From contig JAFUWD010000025.1 in assembly GCA_017483645.1 (NCBI GenBank), forward strand, positions 1 through 64,000: a stretch of DNA of 64,000 nucleotides, given 5' to 3'. Under the pieces are notes generated by a model that worked only from the letters and a program-made list of their open reading frames with translations, was not told the origin of the DNA and ran no database searches. Source of the stretch: Muribaculaceae bacterium (lineage in GTDB: Bacteria > Bacteroidota > Bacteroidia > Bacteroidales > Muribaculaceae). Of the stretch, positions 53,552-62,198 are shown in pieces. The position numbers and the translations under genes were made by a program. Each line of letters starts with the position of its first letter. Positions within the stretch are counted from its first letter, which is position 1.

Positions 53552-55009
53552 TCAATTTGTATATTGGGTGCTGTTCATCTGCATTCGAGCCATCACCTCC
53601 CAGGTGCGCAGCCGGGCTTTATACAGATTATTGGCATTTTCGCGGTCGATGTCGAGGTCGGCATCGGTGTTGTCATTCCACCGGCGGGCCAGAGTCATCA
53701 CGTCCCAAACCCTCCCTATACGATAGTGGCGCGACATCATCAGCGCCATACCATAGTCTTCACCGTAGCTGGTGCCGGGCAAGCAAGTGGCACGATAGAG
53801 CGGAGTGTAGAACGCGCGTGGGCCGCCGATACCGTTCACATGAAGCAAGTTGTTGCGCCCGTTGGCATCGGTCCATTCGCGGTGGGCTATCACTCCGGGC
53901 GCTACTTCGTGCAGGTGCTCGTCCACCGTCTTATAGCTACCCACCACCATGGCGGCACGGGTCTCGTAGAATTTCTCGACCATGGTGCGCAGCACAAAGG
54001 GCGTGGCAAAAAGGTCGTCGCTGTCGAGACCGATGGCAAAACGTCCGCAACGGGCATCATAGATGGCCTTGTTCCAGCATCCGCCTATGCCCAAGTCGTC
54101 GCGGTCGGGAATGATGTGAATCAAGCGCGGGTCGGCGGCATAACGGTCGATGACCTCGGTGGTGCCGTCGGTGGAGTGGTTGTCGACCACTATCAAGTTG
54201 AACGAAAAGGGGGCTTGCTGACTCAGCACGCTCTCGATGGCGTCGGCAATGACACGCGCACGGTTCAGCACAGGAATCACCACCGAACACTCCACAGCAA
54301 ATTCATGCTGCGTCACATCCACATCGCAGTACTGCTCAGCAGGCAGATAGGCACCGATGCGCTTCAGGTGCCAAGTGCACAGCGCCTCCATTTCGCGCTG
54401 GGCCGGAGCCGAAGATGCGGCCTGATAGTCATAGATGCGGTCGCCACTGGGCCGCTGACGTGGCTGAACCGCTGTGTATAAGAATTCGGGCACATGCACC
54501 AACTCACCCATGCGCGACAAGGCCAGACGCAGGCCATAAAATGCGCCATATTCAACATTGCACAACTCCAAGTCGCGACCATCGGCCATGTCATCGACCA
54601 GTTCATTCAACGCCTCACGCAATGCATCGGTGCGGAACATCACCAGCGCGCCAAAGTCGAAATCGTCGCGTAGCGAGCCGGCTTGACAGTCGATGAGCGG
54701 GAAACGCCGCAACGCCCCATCTTGCTCCTGACGCACATAGTGGTCGCTATACAGCATCACTGCGCCGGTGTCGCGCGCTATGGTTACCATGCGTTGCAAC
54801 GCCTTGTAACCCATCTCAATGGGCACAGCACGCAGCGCCACCAGTGTGAATTCACCATCTTGACACAATGGCTGCCATGAAGGCAACACAGCGGGGTCAA
54901 AGTTTTGGGCCTGACGTATCTCGCACGGCAAGTCGGTGACATCGGTCTTCAGTGGCACCTCGGGGCGCATCCAGCACACCACATGGGTGTTTTCGTCGGC
55001 GTAAGTCAT
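53552..55009 (-). CDS. GT2 glycosyltransferase with extra N-terminal domain, paralogue
   Basis: 485 residues, aligned end to end with the product of the gene at 52029. N-terminal half: MVTIARDTGAVMLYSDHY and DCQAGSLRDDFDFGALVMF; C-terminal GT2 domain: VECSVVIPVLNRARVIADAI, VDNHSTDGTTEVIDRY, the metal site GLDSDDLFATP, and GEDYGMALMMSRHYRIGRVW. Tandem duplication is evident, yet identity is only moderate, so the two copies have likely taken separate roles. The stop lies 35 bp before the other copy and the start 11 bp behind the amidase gene. Confidence 0.85.
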   Translation of the reverse strand: MTYADENTHVVCWMRPEVPLKTDVTDLPCEIRQAQNFDPAVLPSWQPLCQDGEFTLVALRAVPIEMGYKALQRMVTIARDTGAVMLYSDHYVRQEQDGALRRFPLIDCQAGSLRDDFDFGALVMFRTDALREALNELVDDMADGRDLELCNVEYGAFYGLRLALSRMGELVHVPEFLYTAVQPRQRPSGDRIYDYQAASSAPAQREMEALCTWHLKRIGAYLPAEQYCDVDVTQHEFAVECSVVIPVLNRARVIADAIESVLSQQAPFSFNLIVVDNHSTDGTTEVIDRYAADPRLIHIIPDRDDLGIGGCWNKAIYDARCGRFAIGLDSDDLFATPFVLRTMVEKFYETRAAMVVGSYKTVDEHLHEVAPGVIAHREWTDANGRNNLLHVNGIGGPRAFYTPLYRATCLPGTSYGEDYGMALMMSRHYRIGRVWDVMTLARRWNDNTDADLDIDRENANNLYKARLRTWEVMARMQMNSTQYTN

Positions 55010-55020
55010 GTAATCGGAAT

Positions 55021-58000
55021 TTATTTTTTATCCAAATAGTTCATGATGTCGGCCATCAAAGCATGACGCTGCTCACGGCTCTTGATGGTTTCAAACGGGA
55101 ATCCCATCACCACGGTGCGATAACCACCACGGTCGCTGGCGATGCCGGCTGGGATGTTGTTCTCACTATAGCGCATGATGGTGACGCCTTGACTGTCGGA
55201 AGCACGGATGGCGTCGGGCGACTCAACGGCATAGAATTTTCCGTTTAGTTCATTGTAGAAGTCAAAGGTCTTTCCATCAGGGATTCTCGCACCCTGGCTG
55301 GGCACGGTGTAGACCTGCCCCTTGAGGGTGGCGCGACCGTCAACATATTCATAGCCCAGCACCTGGCGGGCGAAGTCGATGTCGGCCTGTGCCGGCTCGG
55401 TCTTGTCCCAAATGTCGGTGGCCACATAGGCGCCGGTCACCAGCACATTGCCGCCAGCTTGGGTGTAAGCGGCAAGTGCACGCTGAAGTGCCTGGGGAAA
55501 GGCGGTGTAGCGGTCGGGCATCACACCGCGGCCGTTCTTGGTGGTTTTTTGCTTACCCAGGATAAGGTCAACGGCGGTGTAGGCGCGCAGACTGGTTTCT
55601 CCATCCTCAACAGCCTTGACACTGCTCGACACAAATGAGTAGCCGGCTTTCAGCAGCGAAGCACCGTGCAATGCGGGATAGTCGAACGTGTTTCCGGCAA
55701 TCACCTCGGTCTCATGATTGCTGCGGCAGGCTCCGAAACCCGGTGCATCGTCGTCGCGCCAGGGCAGGTCACGCCTGAACTCATGCTGAGAGCCCAGATA
55801 ATTGATTTGTTCCATATAGGGAACGCCATGGTCTTTGCTATCGTAGAAACCGGCCATTTTCTCGCCGTCCACCCAATCGGGAGCGCTCACACGCGTGAAG
55901 CCGTTCACCACCATCACAGTGCCTTTGCTGTCGGGCGCCACGCCCACCGACAGCGTCTCGCTGGGGAAGCTGCGGCCGCCGTCGTTCATGGCGATGATGC
56001 GGTAGCTATGCACCTCATGGTCGGTGATGGTGGCCACATATTGCGGGTCGGGGGTGACAGCCACCTCTTTGAAACCGCCGTCGGCCACACGCTCGCACAC
56101 AATGTAGCGCTTGGCATCGGCATTGTCGCTCAACTCGTCGGCCGTGGGTTTCCATGTGAGCAGGAAACTGCCGGCGCTCGTAGCGGGTGTGATGGCAAAC
56201 GAATTGACGGGCAAGGGCTGCACCACATAGTCACGATGGTCGCGCTTGGCGATGAACTTGAGCATACCCTTGTAGATGGCACGGCTCACGTCAAAGCGGA
56301 AGTTGGGGTCCAAGCCATATTTCATGTCGGCAAAATTCTGGTGCGAGAGCAACTCCATCAGCAGGGCGGGCACCTCGGGCACACGCGCCTCATAATAGCG
56401 CTTGTCCCACATGCCGCGACGGGTCCAGTTGGGCTCATATTTTTTGCGGATGTCGCCCACCACCTGCGTCGACACAATGTCGGCAAACTGACGCGACAGT
56501 TCGCGCGAGGTGCCGTTTTTATAGTTGCCAAACTGCTTCTTGCCGTCGTTGGTGCAGTAGATGAGCAGTGTGCCCACGATTTCATCATCGGGGGTGGTTC
56601 CGGCATCGGTGTGCAGGCAGAAAGAGAGGTCAACCGGCACATTCAGTCCTTTTTGCTTGGGCAGCACTTCGCTGCCGCCGGCCAGGTAATTCACCCATTC
56701 GCCACGGCTGCGGTAGTCGTCAACATAATCGTTGATGCCCGTGGAAGTGGAATAAACCTCGTGGGGAAATCCTGCCCACTGCAGGTAATAGCGAGCCCCG
56801 ATGTGGAACCACGGGTGCTTGCCGCTTCCCACCCACTTGTAGTCCACGCCGTCCTTGCCAAGATATTTCTCATCGCCGTTTTCGGCTGCAATGGCACGAT
56901 TCTCGTCGGTGGGCAGCGCCACACGGCGCACAATATTGCCCAGGCCGCCGCCCACCCTGATGGCATCGGCGGTGACCACGCCATTCTTGGTCTCGCTCTG
57001 GTTGCTCAGCGTCACCACGGCGCGGTTCAAGCCTTTCTGAAGTTCAAAATTGCCCAAATACACCCACACGCCGCCAGCCATGGTCTGGTCCACCTTGAAC
57101 GTCTTGGTGCCGCCCAGCGAATTGACGGTGTAGAGCGCATCTTTCACGCTCTTGTCGACCGTCTTGTAGGAGATATACAGAGCAAAGTTGCCGGCCTCGG
57201 GCATATCCACATCCCATGAAGCCGTGGACAGTTTTTTCTTGTCGCGCTCAGTCTTCACCATGCGGTAAGTACCCTCGTCAAATGGGTTCTCAAAGTCCTT
57301 GTAGGTGGGTCGCGCATAGGCGAAGCCGGCGTCTTTGCCGGTCTCCCACTTGTGCTTGCCGTTTTTCTCGGAATAAGTTTTCTGAGCCTCACCGCCATCG
57401 TTGTCGACCACCACGCCAAAGTTGTGGGTGTCGCGCTCGCGGGCGTCCCACACATAGGCGCCGGCATTCTCAAGCATGGGCATCAAGAAGGGAATCACAT
57501 AGCTGTGGGTGTACATGTCTTCCACCGTCTGGAACATACGGGCACGCTGCCATTCCCACCGGTTGAGCAACGGCTCGAAGTACCAGCCATGGCTGGGCCA
57601 CACGGCGATGATGTTGCCGTCGAGCGCGCTCTTGTAGTGACGGGTGGGGTCAAGTTCGGTGATGAAGGGAGCATGACTGCGCTTGTAGCTATTCTCGAAA
57701 TTGGCAAAATAGTTGTTTATGTCGGCACCGGCAATCATGAGCTTCACATCATAGTTGAGATACGGGGTGCCCAGCGACTGGCCGATGTCTTTCTTCAACT
57801 GCTCAATCGATGCCACCGTAAAGGGAACATCGCCGAAATTCTCACTCAAATCCACATTGATGGTGCCGTTGTCCACAACAGCACTGCGCACTTTCAGCGA
57901 GCCGATGCCCATGTGGGCAGGCAGGCGCGAGGCTACCACTTCCTGGATGCGGGCGGTTTGCTCCTCGGTGAGCGACTGCGCGGGGGCATTCATTGCAAAA

Positions 58001-58050
58001 AGCGACACAAGTCCGAAAATCGCAAAAATTTTGCTCAATTTTGTATTCAT
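55021..58050 (-). CDS. Exported N-acetylmuramoyl-L-alanine amidase-like protein with golvesin domain
   Basis: Large exported protein, 1009 residues from the ATG at 58050 (MNTKLSKIFAIFGLVSLFAM, cleaved near APAQS); the longer in-frame extension would cross a terminator. The zinc amidase (amidase_3) residues appear in pieces: WPSHGWYFEPLLNRWEWQRA (His and Glu), LSFCLHTDAG (second His) and the catalytic Glu in PALLMELLSHQNFAD. A golvesin/Xly-type domain is inserted between (VTADAIRVGGGLGNIVRR). A Fn3-like domain (about 660-750) and a C-terminal Rossmann-like region follow. It should cut peptide stems from glycan strands, the first step of salvage, and heads the operon. Confidence 0.83.
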   Translation of the reverse strand: MNTKLSKIFAIFGLVSLFAMNAPAQSLTEEQTARIQEVVASRLPAHMGIGSLKVRSAVVDNGTINVDLSENFGDVPFTVASIEQLKKDIGQSLGTPYLNYDVKLMIAGADINNYFANFENSYKRSHAPFITELDPTRHYKSALDGNIIAVWPSHGWYFEPLLNRWEWQRARMFQTVEDMYTHSYVIPFLMPMLENAGAYVWDARERDTHNFGVVVDNDGGEAQKTYSEKNGKHKWETGKDAGFAYARPTYKDFENPFDEGTYRMVKTERDKKKLSTASWDVDMPEAGNFALYISYKTVDKSVKDALYTVNSLGGTKTFKVDQTMAGGVWVYLGNFELQKGLNRAVVTLSNQSETKNGVVTADAIRVGGGLGNIVRRVALPTDENRAIAAENGDEKYLGKDGVDYKWVGSGKHPWFHIGARYYLQWAGFPHEVYSTSTGINDYVDDYRSRGEWVNYLAGGSEVLPKQKGLNVPVDLSFCLHTDAGTTPDDEIVGTLLIYCTNDGKKQFGNYKNGTSRELSRQFADIVSTQVVGDIRKKYEPNWTRRGMWDKRYYEARVPEVPALLMELLSHQNFADMKYGLDPNFRFDVSRAIYKGMLKFIAKRDHRDYVVQPLPVNSFAITPATSAGSFLLTWKPTADELSDNADAKRYIVCERVADGGFKEVAVTPDPQYVATITDHEVHSYRIIAMNDGGRSFPSETLSVGVAPDSKGTVMVVNGFTRVSAPDWVDGEKMAGFYDSKDHGVPYMEQINYLGSQHEFRRDLPWRDDDAPGFGACRSNHETEVIAGNTFDYPALHGASLLKAGYSFVSSSVKAVEDGETSLRAYTAVDLILGKQKTTKNGRGVMPDRYTAFPQALQRALAAYTQAGGNVLVTGAYVATDIWDKTEPAQADIDFARQVLGYEYVDGRATLKGQVYTVPSQGARIPDGKTFDFYNELNGKFYAVESPDAIRASDSQGVTIMRYSENNIPAGIASDRGGYRTVVMGFPFETIKSREQRHALMADIMNYLDKK

Positions 58051-58121
58051 ATTTTGTAGCATTATATTGGTTTTCACGTTGCTAAAAGCCACACCCGCCA
58101 AGGGCACAGCATATAACACTA

Positions 58122-58129
58122 CAAAAATA
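58122..58129 (-). promoter_or_regulatory. Candidate -7 box of the murein-salvage operon
   Basis: TATTTTTG on the minus strand fits the consensus, 72 bp before the amidase ATG and just past the preceding terminator. No TTG sits 19-20 bp further up, so control by an activator is possible. Confidence 0.45.
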
Positions 58130-58149
58130 ACACAAATTATCCTAAATGA

Positions 58150-58174
58150 AAAGCCGTTTTCAATAGAAAACGGC
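58150..58174 (-). terminator. Terminator of the BspA-type gene
   Basis: GCCGTTTTC, loop TATT, GAAAACGGC (58174-58153 on the minus strand), followed by TTTTCATTT. It separates the BspA-type gene from the murein-salvage operon. Confidence 0.85.
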
Positions 58175-58222
58175 GAATTAAACATTATTTATGATTTAAC
58201 TATACTTTTTTAATTTCCCGGC

Positions 58223-59467
58223 TCACTCGCCCATGACCATCGACACCAGCGCGGTCACATCGGCCACATTGGTTTCGCCGTCACCATTCACATCGCTGCT
58301 TTCGCTGTGACGCCCAGTGAGCACACAGTCAACAAGCGCGGTCACGTCGGCCACAGCAATCTCGCCGTCACTATTCACATCGCCGCGCACATTGATGTCG
58401 TCCACCATATACTTAAAATCTTGCCACTGAGCCGTCGCGCGATAACTGGCCGCCTTTCCTTTTGGCACATGCAGGATGCATGAGGCCATGTGCATTTCCC
58501 TAAAACAATTCCGGCCCATGTCAACATCCTGAGGGCGCATGATCTCACAATACATGTCTTTCAAGCGGGTGCATGCCCGGAAAGCTTCCTCGCCAATGGC
58601 AGTGACCGAGCCCGGGATGGACAACGAAGTAAGCCCAGTGCAATAGGCGAATGCACGCAATCCAATAGTTTTTACCGAGTCGGGAATCCTCAGCTCAGTC
58701 AAGCCGTTGCAATTGTAGAACGCGCCGGACGCGATAGTGGTCACCGAATTGCCGATAGAAACTGAGGTCAAGCCGGAACAACCACTGAAAGCATTCCACC
58801 CAATGTAGGTCACCGAATTGGGAATAACGAGATTGCCAGACAAGTGGGTTTGACAGAATGCATCACCACCGATGTAGGTCACCGAGTCCGGAATCGTCAC
58901 CGATTTCAAACCCGTGATACTGAACGCCTCCACACCGATGATCCTCAACGAGTTAGGCAAAGAAACAGATGTCAGTTTCAAGCAAGATGAGAATGCACTG
59001 GTGCCCAAGGTTTTCACAGATTTTCCAAAATTCACCGTTTCCAGTTTTTCACAATATTGGAAAGCATCATCTCCAATCTCGGTCACTCCGTCGCCGATTG
59101 TGACCGAGGTCATCTCCTCGCAACGAAAAAATGCCCGATAAGCTATGGTTGTCACCGAGTTGCCCATTGACACCGATTTTATACTCAACTTCCGAAAAAA
59201 CGCCTTTTCCCCTATTGCGGTCACCAGATAAGTTTTCCCGGCATAGGAAACCGAATCGGGGATGACAATATCTCCGGTGGCAAATACAGGCGCTTCATCT
59301 CCTTCCCAATTGACAATATTATCTTGAAAGGATGTAACCTCTACCGTGCTATCGGAAAGAATGTTGTAGTAGAAACCCGCAACGCCGAAATCATGGGCAC
59401 TAATCATCGGCGGCAGCAAGAGTGCCACCATCGCAAACACATTTTTAATCATTATTATTCGTTTCAT
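58223..59467 (-). CDS. BspA-type leucine-rich-repeat protein with dockerin-like tail
   Basis: Exported protein of 414 residues. A signal peptide covers about 1-24 (ending MISA). About ten BspA/LRR_5 repeats of 23 residues follow from 80 to 310, such as NSVTTIAYRAFFRCEEMTSV and DSVKTIGLRAFAYCTGLTSL. BspA-type proteins bind host matrix or other bacteria. The C-terminus has two dockerin type I repeats, DVNSDGEIAVADVTALV and DVNGDGETNVADVTALV, matching the tail of the protein at 1501. A second ATG five codons in is an alternative start. Confidence 0.9.
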   Translation of the reverse strand: MKRIIMIKNVFAMVALLLPPMISAHDFGVAGFYYNILSDSTVEVTSFQDNIVNWEGDEAPVFATGDIVIPDSVSYAGKTYLVTAIGEKAFFRKLSIKSVSMGNSVTTIAYRAFFRCEEMTSVTIGDGVTEIGDDAFQYCEKLETVNFGKSVKTLGTSAFSSCLKLTSVSLPNSLRIIGVEAFSITGLKSVTIPDSVTYIGGDAFCQTHLSGNLVIPNSVTYIGWNAFSGCSGLTSVSIGNSVTTIASGAFYNCNGLTELRIPDSVKTIGLRAFAYCTGLTSLSIPGSVTAIGEEAFRACTRLKDMYCEIMRPQDVDMGRNCFREMHMASCILHVPKGKAASYRATAQWQDFKYMVDDINVRGDVNSDGEIAVADVTALVDCVLTGRHSESSDVNGDGETNVADVTALVSMVMGE

Positions 59468-59563
59468 AGTTCTTGTATTAAATCAATAACAATAAATGCG
59501 CCTTAGCAATATTTGTTTCAGTTTTCTTCAGTTCAGCAAGTTGCTAGTTGGGCACCCATCAGC

Positions 59564-60151
59564 TCATGACGTGATGTCACGCCAGGAATCGAGCTTGTTG
59601 ATAATTCTTGCGGGCACTCCGGCCACGACCGAGTTTGGCGGCACGTCTTTCACCACCACGGCGTTTGCCCCGATGAGAACATTGTCGCCAACGGTGATGC
59701 CGCCTATCACCTTGGCCCCGCAACATATTTCCACATTATCCCCGATGACGGGCGCATGCAGGCTGTGGTCGTAGCCGATGGTCACCTGCTGATACACCTT
59801 GCAGTTGCGACCTATCTTCTCCGCCGAGATAATGGTGGAAAACCCATGCTGGATGAGCAGGCCGCCACCAATATCACGGGTAGTGATTTCGAGTGTCACT
59901 TTTCCCTTGAGCCACCAGCTGGAGAGCAGTCTGAACAGCCGCACCCTCTTATAGAACACGGTGCGGAACTCAGGGTATCCTCCCAGCAGACAAGCGAACC
60001 CCCAAAAGCTATCGGAAAGCCGAAGCCAGCGGGTCCATAGAGCCAAATCTTCTTTCACCAAGCCCCACATAACACGAGGGACGATAACTCTGTAGACAGC
60101 GGCAAGCGGAAGCACCGCCAGGCCACACAATATTTTCCAGTACTTTAACAT
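59564..60151 (-). CDS. Serine acetyltransferase-like hexapeptide acyltransferase
   Basis: Left-handed beta-helix acyltransferase of 195 residues. The hexapeptide repeats occupy the C-terminal 100 residues: GLLIQHGFSTIISAEKIGRN, VIGDNVEICCGAKVIGGITV, GDNVLIGANAVVVKDVPPNS and the end SVVAGVPARIINK. The His in IQHGFST is the expected catalytic base. The N-terminus is hydrophobic (ILCGLAVLPLAAVYRVIVP) and may attach it to the membrane. CysE-like enzymes of this form often acetylate surface sugars. It follows the beta-helix gene by 2 bp (TGACTATG), so both are cotranslated. Confidence 0.82.
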   Translation of the reverse strand: MLKYWKILCGLAVLPLAAVYRVIVPRVMWGLVKEDLALWTRWLRLSDSFWGFACLLGGYPEFRTVFYKRVRLFRLLSSWWLKGKVTLEITTRDIGGGLLIQHGFSTIISAEKIGRNCKVYQQVTIGYDHSLHAPVIGDNVEICCGAKVIGGITVGDNVLIGANAVVVKDVPPNSVVAGVPARIINKLDSWRDITS

Positions 60152-60153
60152 AG

Positions 60154-61935
60154 TCACTCTATTATATCGGAAAAACAGTTGTTTTTATGGACAAGCTGCG
60201 CCACGGCAGGCAACGCTCCATACATCGAATTGGTAAGAGGAAAGTTAAAAATGTTTCCGCTGCACACCACCTTCATCGATTGGACAGAGCCGCCGGTTGA
60301 CCCATGGTAAAGATAACCCCTATCATTCCCCGAGGAAGGCACGCGGTCGTGCACAATCCGCACATTGTTCCCATCAAAAATCAAGGAACCGCTGACTGCA
60401 AAGTACTTCAGGCAAAGAATGGGATAATCGCTCTCCATTCGATTGTCTCGGAGGGTATAATCAGCTTCCACGACATCGGTTTCTGTATTTATCCGCAAAT
60501 CCCCCTTCAGGTAATTTCCCAGAGCCGTCAGTTTCACCTTGGTCGGCACCCCCGACAGCCGGGAACGGAAGTCGCCAAGCTTCTGTAGCCCTGTGCAGTG
60601 GTTATTAACCATGACAATCTCTCCACCTTTGTGATAACTCGACAACAGGCGGATTCCCTGATGAGCAAGATCCGCTTCGGTCGAGCTGTACTCTCCTTGC
60701 TCACCGGTGATGATGTTATCGGCGAACAACACCTTAACTCCACGGATATTCAAGCACAAGTGCTTCCAATCCTCAATGCCATCATAAGTGGAATAGACCC
60801 TTCTGCCGCATGTGACCGAGTTGCCGACCACACGGATGGGCTCATCACAGTAAGTGTCCTGGCCGGATGTTGAGTCGTATACATAATCATAATTGATGTC
60901 AAAGTCAATGATCTCTCTTCCCACTTCCACCCAGTTGCCACCATAAGTGATAGTATTGCGGCTCACAGCAATGTCCTTCACGGTTGAGTACTTGTCGAAA
61001 GCAAGCTCAATCACATGCGACACCTTGGCGTTCATGCGGAATTCATTGTTCGCAATGAGAAGGCCTTCCACCGTATGAAATGTAGGGACAGGATTGTCAA
61101 CAATTTTGTCATTGATTATTCTTTTATTTGCAGTCTGGTCGGTATAGATTTTCAAAAAAACATCATTTACACCTGTCCAAGCGTCAGATTCTATCAGTTT
61201 CTCGTTGTAGAATTGATTAAAGCAGATTTGGACGTCTCGCTTAACGGCGTATGCCAAGTCTTCATTACAACCATCCAAATTGTTCACGCACCACATGGCC
61301 AACGCCTCATCGTTACCGTATTTGCGCACCACGTTGTGATGGATGCGCGCATGGATGATGTCGCCCTCAAGCCAAATGCCGCCACCCGTACTGCAGCGGT
61401 TATAGTTGATGAACTCCGAATCATGAATATGAATGTTATGCGCCTTGCGAATATTCAGGCAAGTAGTCGGGATGTTCTCCGCATGGATGCACACATCGTG
61501 GATGTGGATGCGTTTTGCGCGGTAAATTTTCACCAAATAGGATTCGTATCGAATGATTTTTGGCACATCGCCGGAAGGGATGTCAGAGGGTATGATATCG
61601 GTAACAATGCTGAGGTCACCGATTTCAACGTCAATGAATCTGTTGTTAGCCCCCTTGATGCCGATGATGCAGTCATCAACATCAGCATAACAAATGGAAG
61701 AGTTAATCTGTAGTATCGTCGTCTCTTTGGTGTTACCCTTGAGAACAATCCTCTTTACATGCGACGACGCACCGACATACAGTCCTCTGCTTGGAATCAG
61801 CGTGGCATCGACATCAATCAAGCCGATGATTTCATCGCAGATATAGGATTGTGCTTGAATCTCACCGAAAAAAGTGTCAATATTTCCACCCTGGGCGATA
61901 ACGTCACTTATGCGAATTGTAATTGAAGACATCAT
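60154..61935 (-). CDS. Right-handed parallel beta-helix repeat protein
   Basis: Protein of about 593 residues (start MMSSITIRISD at 61935; the next codon is also ATG). Strand-turn repeats of pectate-lyase/tailspike type run along the whole length, e.g. VKIYRAKRIHIHDVCIHAEN, CLNIRKAHNIHIHDSEFINY and GDIIHARIHHNVVRKYGNDE. No signal peptide is seen. No clear lyase catalytic site is visible. The codons are AT-richer than in most of the window (many ATA, AAT, TTT), consistent with acquired DNA. With the acyltransferase it may serve a surface polysaccharide, or may be a remnant of a phage- or capsule-related locus. Confidence 0.75.
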   Translation of the reverse strand: MMSSITIRISDVIAQGGNIDTFFGEIQAQSYICDEIIGLIDVDATLIPSRGLYVGASSHVKRIVLKGNTKETTILQINSSICYADVDDCIIGIKGANNRFIDVEIGDLSIVTDIIPSDIPSGDVPKIIRYESYLVKIYRAKRIHIHDVCIHAENIPTTCLNIRKAHNIHIHDSEFINYNRCSTGGGIWLEGDIIHARIHHNVVRKYGNDEALAMWCVNNLDGCNEDLAYAVKRDVQICFNQFYNEKLIESDAWTGVNDVFLKIYTDQTANKRIINDKIVDNPVPTFHTVEGLLIANNEFRMNAKVSHVIELAFDKYSTVKDIAVSRNTITYGGNWVEVGREIIDFDINYDYVYDSTSGQDTYCDEPIRVVGNSVTCGRRVYSTYDGIEDWKHLCLNIRGVKVLFADNIITGEQGEYSSTEADLAHQGIRLLSSYHKGGEIVMVNNHCTGLQKLGDFRSRLSGVPTKVKLTALGNYLKGDLRINTETDVVEADYTLRDNRMESDYPILCLKYFAVSGSLIFDGNNVRIVHDRVPSSGNDRGYLYHGSTGGSVQSMKVVCSGNIFNFPLTNSMYGALPAVAQLVHKNNCFSDIIE

Positions 61936-62042
61936 TCTGTTTGTTTCAATTATTATAAATTGCAAATCTTGTCACGTTCTTAAATATCCACCAGCTACCA
62001 AGTAGCAAAAAAATTAAAGACGATAGCTATACACTGACATCG

Positions 62043-62073
62043 CAAATATAGTCTAATTATCTCGAATTTGCAA
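62043..62073 (-). promoter_or_regulatory. Promoter of the beta-helix/acyltransferase pair
   Basis: On the minus strand TTG (62073-62071), 20-bp spacer, TATATTTG (62050-62043). The leader would be about 100 nt. Confidence 0.7.
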
Positions 62074-62198
62074 ACATTTTCTAAGACCCCAATTTTTAAA
62101 ATGCCAAACTATTAAATCAATTACCGATTGGGCTTTACGTTTTGGGCTTTCCAGAATTTTAAGTATGTGTCGACGGTTTTTGATATAATTACACTTGC

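Noticed and set aside
55666..57219. A 517-codon open frame on the plus strand within the amidase gene
   Set aside because: No start context or recognisable motif; the opposite strand codes for a protein with zinc-site and golvesin motifs. Long antisense frames are common at this GC content and codon bias.
58051..58185. A longer N-terminus for the amidase starting at 58185
   Set aside because: The added codons run through the terminator of the preceding gene, and the shorter form starts with a normal signal peptide.
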